DNA of 8,889 nt from Methylophilaceae bacterium (GTDB taxonomy: Bacteria; Pseudomonadota; Gammaproteobacteria; Burkholderiales; Methylophilaceae), in NCBI GenBank assembly GCA_017880825.1, contig JADGRN010000053.1, positions 1-8,889 on the forward strand, read 5' to 3'. This document shows positions 1 to 5,425 of the stretch, in pieces; the stretch's first letter is position 1; every line of letters begins with the position of its first letter. The notes under the pieces were generated by a model. It had not been told where the DNA came from. It worked only from the letters and a program-made list of their open reading frames with translations, and did not search any database. The position numbers and the translations under genes are program-made.

Positions 1-773
1 TCAGACAGCATGGAACGCACCATATCTTTTTCGGCAGCCGGAAACACGTCAACGATACGGTCTATGGTCTTGGCGGCTGAACTGGTATGCAAGGTGCCGA
101 ACACCAAGTGGCCAGTTTCGGCCGCAGTGAGTGCCAGCCGTATGGTCTCCAGATCGCGCATTTCACCCACCAGAATCACATCCGGGTCTTCGCGCAACGC
201 GGCACGCAAGGCGTTGGCAAAAGACAGCGTATGCGGACCGACTTCACGTTGATTGATCAGGCATTTCTTGGTGACATGCACAAATTCAATCGGGTCTTCT
301 ACCGTCAGAATATGGCCAAATTCATTTTCATTGACGTAATCGACCATCGCTGCCAGCGTGGTGGATTTGCCTGAACCGGTAGGACCCGTACACAACACCA
401 GGCCACGCGGATTCTGTGCAATGTCCTTGAAAATCGGTGGGCAGTTGAGCTGTTCCAAGGTCAGTACTTTGGAGGGAATGGTACGGAATACCGCCGCGGA
501 TCCGCGATTCTGGTTGAAGGCATTGACGCGAAAGCGTGCCAGATTGGGAATCTCGAAGGAAAAGTCGCATTCCAGCGTTTCTTCGTACATTTTGCGCTGG
601 CCGTCGTTCATGATGTCATACACCATGTCATGTACCTGGCTGTGATCCATAGTCGGCACATTGATTTTGCGCACGTCGCCATGCACCCGAATCATTGGCG
701 GCAGTCCCGCCGACAAGTGCAAGTCGGAAGCTTTATTCTTGACCGAAAACGCCAGCAAATCCGAAATATCCAC
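1..773 (-). CDS. pilT: Type IV pilus retraction ATPase PilT (3' end outside window)
   Basis: PilT is the hexameric cytoplasmic ATPase that disassembles type IV pili and drives twitching motility. The visible 257 residues cover the N-terminal PAS-like domain (about 1-100, beginning V/M-D-I-S-D-L-L) and most of the RecA-like core. The Walker A motif is GPTGSGKST with its lysine at residue 136 (bases 366-368). The Walker B/catalytic stretch is DVILVGEMRD with its glutamate at residue 204. Both positions match the well-studied Pseudomonas PilT numbering. The His-box segment (HLVFGTLHTS) follows, then the frame leaves the window near DMVRSMLS. The family is about 345 residues, so roughly 90 are missing, including the C-terminal AIRNLIRE region. 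I chose the GTG at 771-773 because it gives the conserved N-terminus and has an AGGAG ribosome-binding site (780-784) six bases upstream. The gene diverges from yggS. A pilU partner is common beyond this edge but cannot be seen. Confidence 0.96.
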   Translation of the reverse strand, partial: MDISDLLAFSVKNKASDLHLSAGLPPMIRVHGDVRKINVPTMDHSQVHDMVYDIMNDGQRKMYEETLECDFSFEIPNLARFRVNAFNQNRGSAAVFRTIPSKVLTLEQLNCPPIFKDIAQNPRGLVLCTGPTGSGKSTTLAAMVDYVNENEFGHILTVEDPIEFVHVTKKCLINQREVGPHTLSFANALRAALREDPDVILVGEMRDLETIRLALTAAETGHLVFGTLHTSSAAKTIDRIVDVFPAAEKDMVRSMLS

Positions 774-786
774 GTCGCGCTCCTGT

Positions 787-792
787 TATAAT
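787..792 (+). promoter_or_regulatory. Extended -10 element upstream of yggS
   Basis: TATAAT at 787-792 is a perfect -10 hexamer. It is preceded by TGT (784-786), making an extended -10. No good -35 is seen 17 bases upstream, where the sequence is AAATAT inside the pilT start region; extended -10 promoters can tolerate that. Transcription would begin near 799, giving a leader of about 20 bases to the yggS ATG. The element overlaps the pilT ribosome-binding region on the other strand, so the divergent promoters may interfere. Confidence 0.45.
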
Positions 793-816
793 TTTTCGAG
801 AATTTAAGATGCGTAG

Positions 817-846
817 ATTATGACCACAATTGCCAAGTGCTTGCAA
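817..846 (-). promoter_or_regulatory. Candidate pilT promoter inside the yggS start
   Basis: On the minus strand, TTGCAA (841-846) is followed after 18 bases by CATAAT (817-822). This matches four of six bases of a sigma-70 -35 and five of six of a -10. It would start transcription about 35 bases before the pilT GTG. It lies within the first codons of yggS. Such matches are common by chance, so this is tentative. Confidence 0.25.
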
Positions 847-1518
847 GCAATCCGAGACCGCATTCATAACGCTGAAAGCGCTGCCGGACGAAATCAGGGT
901 GAGGTGATGTTGCTTGCTGTAAGCAAAGCACACCCCACTGAGGCTGTGCGTGCGGCTTATGCGGCCGGGCAGCAGGCGTTTGGCGAGAATTATCTGCAGG
1001 AAGCTTTGGCCAAGCAGCAAGAACTGGCAGACCTAACCATAGCGTGGCATTTCATCGGCCCACTGCAGAGCAATAAAACACAGGCCATTGCCCAGCATTT
1101 TTCCTGGGTACACAGCGTGGACAGGTTAAAAATTGCCGAGCGTCTCAATGCAGCCCGGCCTGCTGACCTGCCGCGTTTGCAGGTTTGCCTGCAAGTAAAC
1201 GTTAGCGGGGAAACCAGCAAAGGCGGTGTCGCTGCTACGGAGGCTTTCGCACTGGCTCAAGCAATTGCGAAACTACCCAGGCTGCAACTACGCGGACTGA
1301 TGGCGATTCCGGCACCGACCAACAGCATTGCAAAGCAACGCCAGCAGTTTAGAATGGTGCGCGAACTGCAGGAGGCGATGCAGGCTCAGGGCTTAACACT
1401 GGATACACTATCCATGGGCATGTCAGATGATTTTCCTGCAGCCATCGCAGAAGGTGCAACCATCATCCGCGTAGGCTCGGCGATTTTTGGTGCACGCCAA
1501 AATGTAAAACTCGAGTAA
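820..1518 (+). CDS. yggS: YggS/PROSC-family PLP-binding homeostasis protein
   Basis: This is a cytosolic pyridoxal 5'-phosphate carrier and homeostasis protein with an alanine-racemase-like TIM-barrel fold. Family members bind PLP but show no clear enzymatic activity; loss disturbs vitamin B6, amino-acid and keto-acid pools. The PLP-binding lysine is K36 in LLAVSKAHP. Other family landmarks are FGENYLQEA (about 55-63), WHFIGPLQSNK (about 76-86), NVSGETSKGG, LRGLMAIP, and the C-terminal MGMSDDFPAAIAEG with RVGSAIFGAR, which forms the phosphate-binding region. At 232 residues it has the normal family length of about 230. There is no convincing Shine-Dalgarno sequence before the ATG at 820. A four-codon ORF (809-823) overlaps the start. 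The gene sits upstream of proC and yggT, a classical neighbourhood, but 220 bases separate it from proC. Confidence 0.96.
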   Translation: MTTIAKCLQAIRDRIHNAESAAGRNQGEVMLLAVSKAHPTEAVRAAYAAGQQAFGENYLQEALAKQQELADLTIAWHFIGPLQSNKTQAIAQHFSWVHSVDRLKIAERLNAARPADLPRLQVCLQVNVSGETSKGGVAATEAFALAQAIAKLPRLQLRGLMAIPAPTNSIAKQRQQFRMVRELQEAMQAQGLTLDTLSMGMSDDFPAAIAEGATIIRVGSAIFGARQNVKLE

Positions 1519-1738
1519 CGTTGTTTGGCAAGAAGCTTTAGAAAATCATTTTATGGGATGGAGCGCCAGGAGCCGTGCAGCGAATGACGAAGACATATCA
1601 GACAGATAGGCGAGGCATGAGCGACAACATAGTTGCGGTGAAGGCTAACATGAGCATAGCGAATGTTAAGTGAAGCGACTGAAACCAACACGCGACGCCG
1701 TGATACGCGCATAAAATGAATTTAATAGAGGTACTTGA
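1519..1738. other. yggS-proC spacer, GCGA-rich, no recognised gene
   Basis: This 220-base spacer is unusually long for this gene pair. It carries six GCGA tetramers in about 115 bases (1580, 1610, 1621, 1659, 1675, 1692). It also has a near-repeat of the phrase CATGAGC (from 1616 and from 1649) and a 6-base inverted repeat TAACAT...ATGTTA (about 1646-1668). Short ORFs exist on both strands, for example plus-strand 1553-1609 and 1617-1673, but I recognise none. There is no terminator-like hairpin with a T-run after yggS. A proC promoter could lie near TAAAAT (1712-1717), though no matching -35 is evident. It may be an interspersed repeat or decayed sequence. Confidence 0.5.
1727..1731 (+). promoter_or_regulatory. 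Ribosome-binding site of proC
   Basis: AGAGG lies seven bases before the ATG at 1739 and fixes that start. Confidence 0.7.
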
Positions 1739-2548
1739 ATGAAAATAAGCTTCATCGGCGGTGGCAACATGGCGCGCGCCCTGATTGGCGGGCTGCAGAA
1801 GAATAATTTCGCCATGACGGATATCAACGTGGTTGAACCGGATGCCGGGAAACGCGTACAGCTGCATGCAGATTTTGGCATCAACGTCAGCGAGCAATTA
1901 CCGAGCGTGGCTACTGCTGACCTGATTGTGCTGGCGGTGAAACCACAGCAACTGCGCGACCTGGCGATTTTCCTTGGCAGCCTGCTGCAGAAACAGCTTG
2001 TGGTTTCGATTGCAGCGGGTATCCGCAGCACTGACCTGATGCGCTGGCTGGGAGGTTATGGCTCGGTGGTAAGGGCCATGCCCAACACCCCGGCACAGGT
2101 GCAAGCCGGGATCTCCGCATTGTATGCAGCAACAGGGGTCAACCAGGCACAACGCCAGCAGGCTGACACACTGTTAAGTGCGGTGGGAAGCACCTTGTGG
2201 CTGGATGACGAGGCGCAGATGGATGCGGTGACCGCGATTTCCGGCAGCGGCCCGGCCTATGTGTTTTATTTTATCGAGGCCATGCAGCAGGCCGCCATGG
2301 AACTTGGCCTGTCAGCACAACACGCCCGAAAGCTCAGCATGCAAACCTTCCTCGGCACCAGCCTGCTGGCCATGAATAGCGGTGAAACGCCGGAGGCCTT
2401 GCGTATCCAGGTGACCTCCAAAGGCGGCACTACCGAGCAGGCGCTGCTGTCTATGGAAACAGCCGCGGTTAAAGCGTCCATCGTTCGCGCCATCAAGACC
2501 GCAGCGGAGCGCTCCAAACAACTGGGCGACATGCTGGGAAAAGACTGA
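1739..2548 (+). CDS. proC: Pyrroline-5-carboxylate reductase
   Basis: This enzyme catalyses the NAD(P)H-dependent reduction of 1-pyrroline-5-carboxylate to L-proline, the last step of proline synthesis, in the cytosol. The N-terminal Rossmann domain opens with IGGGNMARALIGG (residues 6-18), the dinucleotide-binding loop. AVKPQ (66-70) and VRAMPNTPA (111-119) are the usual cofactor/substrate-site segments. AISGSGPAY (166-174) begins the all-helical dimerisation and substrate domain. The P5CR signature VTSKGGTTEQALLSME falls at about 225-240. The 269-residue length is normal for the bacterial enzyme. Its TGA is followed by a 54-base linker leading to yggT, so the two are probably co-transcribed. 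Confidence 0.97.
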   Translation: MKISFIGGGNMARALIGGLQKNNFAMTDINVVEPDAGKRVQLHADFGINVSEQLPSVATADLIVLAVKPQQLRDLAIFLGSLLQKQLVVSIAAGIRSTDLMRWLGGYGSVVRAMPNTPAQVQAGISALYAATGVNQAQRQQADTLLSAVGSTLWLDDEAQMDAVTAISGSGPAYVFYFIEAMQQAAMELGLSAQHARKLSMQTFLGTSLLAMNSGETPEALRIQVTSKGGTTEQALLSMETAAVKASIVRAIKTAAERSKQLGDMLGKD

Positions 2549-2603
2549 ATGCCGAGGAAACACCAAAATAGAAGAAACACCAAAATAATGGCGAAAGACT
2601 GAA
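2540..2603 (+). repeat. 10-base direct repeats bounding a proC-yggT linker, with an inner 14-base repeat
   Basis: AAAGACTGAA occurs at 2540-2549, across the proC stop codon, and again at 2594-2603, just before the yggT ATG. The copies are exactly 54 bases apart. Inside, GAAACACCAAAATA occurs twice (2557-2570 and 2574-2587) with a period of 17. The pattern looks like a small insertion or tandem duplication at the old proC/yggT junction. The repeats are directly visible; the origin is inference. Confidence 0.75.
2549..2602 (+). CDS. Possible 17-residue basic mini-ORF between proC and yggT
   Basis: An ATG follows the proC TGA immediately (TGAATG). The frame stays open for 17 codons (MPRKHQNRRNTKIMAKD) and stops with TGA one base before the yggT ATG. 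Six of the 17 residues are Lys or Arg. It fills the gap exactly and could keep ribosomes moving between proC and yggT. It matches no family I know and may be only a by-product of the local duplication. No strong ribosome-binding site is seen. Confidence 0.2.
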   Translation: MPRKHQNRRNTKIMAKD

Positions 2604-3179
2604 ATGATGGCAAATGCCCTGGAATTCCTGCTGCATACTGTGCTTGGTTTATTCACCCTGGCGGTGCTGTTGCGCTTTTACCTGCAACTCACCAATGCGC
2701 CTTTTCGTAACCCATTTTCGCAAGCTGTGGTGACTCTCACCAACTTCGCCGTACGCCCGCTGCGCCGCATCATTCCGAGCTGGAGCGGGCTGGACCTGTC
2801 GACGCTGTTTTTGGCTTTTGTGGCACAACTGCTGTTACAGCTCGTCACACTCTGGCTGCGCGATTTTCCGCTGCTGGTGGCTGGGCATTTGATAGTTTCC
2901 GCCTTGGTGGGGCTCGCCTTTGTTGGCCTGCTCAAACTCAGCATCACTATTTTTCTCTATGCTGTTTTGTTGCAGGCGGTTCTTAGCTGGGTGAATCCCT
3001 ACACGCCGCTGGCGCCGGTACTGGATGCGTTGACGGCTCCGCTGCTCAACCCGCTACGCAAACGCATACCGATGGCCGGTGGCATTGATTTCTCGCCACT
3101 GATTATTTTTATTGCTGCGGAATTATTGCTGATTCTGCTGGTGGCTCCGCTGGAGCAGCAATTCCTGCGCATGTTCTGA
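2604..3179 (+). CDS. yggT: YggT-family integral membrane protein
   Basis: This belongs to the YggT family of small inner-membrane proteins. The molecular role is poorly defined; links to osmotic or ion stress have been reported for relatives. The 191-residue sequence has the family's internal duplication. Repeat one contains the hydrophobic segment 5-30, then NPF and RPLRRIIPSWSGLDLSTL (51-68). Repeat two contains a helix at about 113-130, then NPYTPL, LLNPLRKRIP and GGIDFSPL (131-166), ending in a helix at about 165-182. A further pair of hydrophobic stretches (67-85 and 89-111) suggests four to five membrane segments. A second ATG two codons in (2607) is equally plausible as the start, because neither has a good Shine-Dalgarno sequence. 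A DUF167 gene often follows yggT in proteobacteria but is absent here. Confidence 0.93.
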   Translation: MMANALEFLLHTVLGLFTLAVLLRFYLQLTNAPFRNPFSQAVVTLTNFAVRPLRRIIPSWSGLDLSTLFLAFVAQLLLQLVTLWLRDFPLLVAGHLIVSALVGLAFVGLLKLSITIFLYAVLLQAVLSWVNPYTPLAPVLDALTAPLLNPLRKRIPMAGGIDFSPLIIFIAAELLLILLVAPLEQQFLRMF

Positions 3180-3409
3180 CACAAAAAATCACCCCTACCG
3201 CTGATCCAATCGCAGCTACCGCTGGTCAGTGTGCCCAGCCTTGACTATTGGTGTTTTCAAAAAAATCCTTTAAAGTCAGTCGTAAGCAGATTGTCCTGTG
3301 GCACGGTGAATATACCCGACATAAAGTTGCGGAGATCATCCAATACTATGCAGTTCTACACATGCTTTTAGCTTCAAGCCCTTGAGCCGAATAGAGCTAG
3401 CGGCAGCCC
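3180..3409. other. yggT-GTPase gap, no recognised gene
   Basis: This 230-base stretch holds an imperfect 12-base direct repeat (CTACCGCTGATC at 3195-3206 and CTACCGCTGGTC at 3216-3227), a short stem CAGC-TACC-GCTG (3213-3224) and a run of seven A (3259-3265). The TTGACT at 3241-3246 resembles a -35 but has no -10 at proper distance. A 44-codon ORF (3251-3385) is listed separately. I see no convincing terminator for yggT and no strong promoter for the GTPase gene, although one is expected here. Confidence 0.5.
3251..3385 (+). CDS. Doubtful 44-residue ORF upstream of the GTPase gene
   Basis: A GTG-initiated frame (GTG 3251, TGA 3383-3385) encodes 44 residues. They begin VFSKKSFKVSRKQIVLWHGE and continue through a stretch reading KVAEIIQYYAVLHMLLASS. 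The basic start and amphipathic or hydrophobic end look protein-like, but I recognise no family and see no ribosome-binding site. It is in the same frame as the GTPase gene that starts at 3410, separated by three in-frame stops (3383, 3392, 3398). It could be a small gene, the remnant of an upstream coding region, or chance. Confidence 0.15.
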   Translation: MFSKKSFKVSRKQIVLWHGEYTRHKVAEIIQYYAVLHMLLASSP

Positions 3410-5395
3410 GTGATTAAAGGCCTCGAACAGCATATTGCCGAGTTCCAGCAGTGGCGCGAGCAAATCTCGCAGGCGCTGGCTGCCTATCGTGATTGGCTGG
3501 ATGACACCAAGTCTTCTGATGGCCTGCAGGATCTGCGGCTGTTCGACATGGCAGAGACCCTGCGCAAGGACCGGCTGGTAGTGGCCTTTGTCGCTGAATT
3601 CTCGCGCGGCAAAACCGAAACCATTAACGCCCTGTTCTTCTCCAATTTTGATCAGCGCTTGCTGCCTTGCGACCCCGGGCGCACCACCATGTGCCCCACC
3701 GAAATTTTCTGGAACCCGGACGAAGAGCCTTATATCCGCTTGCTGCCGATCGAGACCCGCAAATATGATGACGGCCTCGCCTGGCTCAAATCCGAGCCGC
3801 AACGATGGATCAAACTGCGGCTGGATACCAGCTCTGCGCCAGCCATGAAAGAGGCGCTGCACTCGTTGACGCAGCAAAAAGAAGTTAGTCTGGATGAGGC
3901 ACGCAATCTCGGGTTGTGGGACGACAACGATGCTGGCATGGTGCAGACCATGCAGGCCAAAGGCAAAGTGGATATTCCGGTGTGGCGCCATGCGCTGATC
4001 AACTTTCCACATCCCCTGCTCAAGAGCGGTCTGGTGATTCTGGATACCCCGGGACTGAACGCACTGGGCACCGAGCCTGAGCTCACCATCAATATCATTC
4101 CCAATGCGCATGTGGTGATTTTTCTGCTGTCCACCGATACCGGCGTCACCAAATCCGACATGCAAATCTGGACCGACTACATCCGCAACCGTGCCAGTCG
4201 CAAGCTGGCGCTGCTGAACAAAATCGACATCCTGTGGGACGACATGAAAACGACGGCAGAAATCGACACCATGATTCAGTCCCAGGTGGATATCACGGCA
4301 CACCAGCTCAACCTGCCGCCTGACAGCGTGCTGGCAATCTCGGCACAAAAAGCACTGCTGGCCAAAATCAAAAAGGATGACGCGCTGTTTCAGCGCAGCG
4401 GCATGGGCAAGCTCGAACAATTGCTGGCACAGAACGTGGTGGCGGCCAAGCATGAAATTCTGAGCAATACCATCATCACTGAGACCGCCAACATGATCAA
4501 AATCTCGCGCAGGGTCATCCAGCAGCGCCTTGGCAACGCACGCGAGCAGTTAGCGGAAATCCAGTCGCTGCGTGGCAAAGACCGTGATGTGGTGCAAGCG
4601 TTGCTATCCAAGATCATGGCCGACCGCAAGGCCTACGAAGCCTCGCTACAGACTTTCACCCAGGGCAATCAAAGAATCTCGCAAATGGGCAAAAAACTGA
4701 TGTTGCAACTAAGTTTGCAGAACCTGGACCTGATGCTGGAACAAAGCCGCCAGCAAACTGGTGAAAGCTGGACCACGCATGGCCTCAATCTCGGCATGAA
4801 AACGCTGATCCATCAAACCTTTGCACTGGCGGAGCAAATCACCATACAGGGCCAGGAAATCAAAAGACTGGCGGAAGAATTGTACAAACTGTTTCACAGC
4901 AAGCATGGATTTGAGGCACGCAAACCGCCATTGCTGGATATGACCCCATTACTAAAAAACATGATGATGCTGGAGAAATTAACCGAGGCATTCTGTAAGG
5001 ATGCGATCAATGTCATGACCGAGAAACACTTCTTGGTGCGCAAGTTTTTTCTCAGCCTGGGAAGCCAGACACGCAAAATCTTTGAACAGGCACACAGAGA
5101 CGCCAATAGTTGGCTGCAAAGCGTGCTGGGTCCACTTAAACAGCAGATTGACGAGCACAAGGCAGAACTGGACAAACGCACCGAGTCACTGATGGCGGTG
5201 CATGCTAATCTGGATTCCCTGCAACACAACCTGACTACCGTGGAACAACAGGTCGCCGAGTTAAAGCAGTATGCAGCTAATCTGGATCACCTTCTACTGA
5301 GCTTGATACTGGCAGCAAAAAAGCCGCCCGGTGTACTCTCTGCCGGCAATACCACTGACATACCACAGCCCAGAGTTGCGCCAGCTACGGCCTGA
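3410..5395 (+). CDS. Dynamin-like large GTPase
   Basis: This is a 661-residue protein of the bacterial dynamin-like superfamily; such GTPases oligomerise and usually act on membranes or on cell-envelope or chromosome organisation. The specific role here is unknown. The GTPase motifs are in order: P-loop AEFSRGKT (62-69, lysine 68), G2 threonines in PGRTTMCP (89-96), G3 DTPG (212-215), G4 NKID (270-273) and a possible G5 ISAQKA (310-315). Position one of the P-loop is Ala rather than Gly. From about 345 onward the protein is helical and rich in Gln, Leu and Lys, as in a dynamin stalk. A predicted coiled coil covers about 575-630, followed by a short hydrophobic patch (LLLSLILAA) and a Pro-rich tail. 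There is no signal peptide or clear transmembrane helix. The start is the GTG at 3410: an in-frame TAG at 3398-3400 blocks extension, and the next ATG (3548) would cut into the domain. The ribosome-binding site is weak. The gene stands alone and converges on rng. Relation to E. coli CrfC/YjdA or to cyanobacterial BDLP is at fold level only. Confidence 0.88.
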   Translation: MIKGLEQHIAEFQQWREQISQALAAYRDWLDDTKSSDGLQDLRLFDMAETLRKDRLVVAFVAEFSRGKTETINALFFSNFDQRLLPCDPGRTTMCPTEIFWNPDEEPYIRLLPIETRKYDDGLAWLKSEPQRWIKLRLDTSSAPAMKEALHSLTQQKEVSLDEARNLGLWDDNDAGMVQTMQAKGKVDIPVWRHALINFPHPLLKSGLVILDTPGLNALGTEPELTINIIPNAHVVIFLLSTDTGVTKSDMQIWTDYIRNRASRKLALLNKIDILWDDMKTTAEIDTMIQSQVDITAHQLNLPPDSVLAISAQKALLAKIKKDDALFQRSGMGKLEQLLAQNVVAAKHEILSNTIITETANMIKISRRVIQQRLGNAREQLAEIQSLRGKDRDVVQALLSKIMADRKAYEASLQTFTQGNQRISQMGKKLMLQLSLQNLDLMLEQSRQQTGESWTTHGLNLGMKTLIHQTFALAEQITIQGQEIKRLAEELYKLFHSKHGFEARKPPLLDMTPLLKNMMMLEKLTEAFCKDAINVMTEKHFLVRKFFLSLGSQTRKIFEQAHRDANSWLQSVLGPLKQQIDEHKAELDKRTESLMAVHANLDSLQHNLTTVEQQVAELKQYAANLDHLLLSLILAAKKPPGVLSAGNTTDIPQPRVAPATA

Positions 5396-5401
5396 TTGGC
5401 C

Positions 5402-5425
5402 AGTGGGCTTAATCAAAGGCCCACT
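5402..5425. terminator. Hairpin between convergent GTPase and rng genes
   Basis: AGTGGGC (5402-5408) and GCCCACT (5419-5425) form a perfect 7-base stem with a 10-base loop. A second small stem GGCC-TGATT-GGCC (5389-5401) overlaps the GTPase stop codon. The hairpin sits in the 29-base gap between the two stops. No T-run follows on either strand, so it may be a weak bidirectional terminator or an RNA 3'-end stabiliser. Confidence 0.4.

Noticed and set aside
1542..1552. AAAATCATTTT palindrome after yggS as a terminator
   Set aside because: The arms are only A/T, the loop is one base, and there is no GC stem.
1666..2031. 121-codon minus-strand frame running from proC into the spacer
   Set aside because: It is antisense to the proC Rossmann domain, is Cys- and Ser-rich, and has no ribosome-binding site or family motif.
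3125..3163. 7-base inverted repeat (ATTGCTG/CAGCAAT) near the end of yggT as a terminator
   Set aside because: It lies inside the coding region, has a long loop and is not followed by a T-run.
3241..3274. TTGACT plus TTTAAA as a promoter for the GTPase gene
   Set aside because: The spacing is 22 bases, too long for a sigma-70 promoter.
3374..4453. 359-codon open frame on the minus strand
   Set aside because: It lies antisense to the GTPase domain of the dynamin-like gene. The His/Gln/Arg-rich composition is typical of a shadow frame and there are no recognisable motifs.
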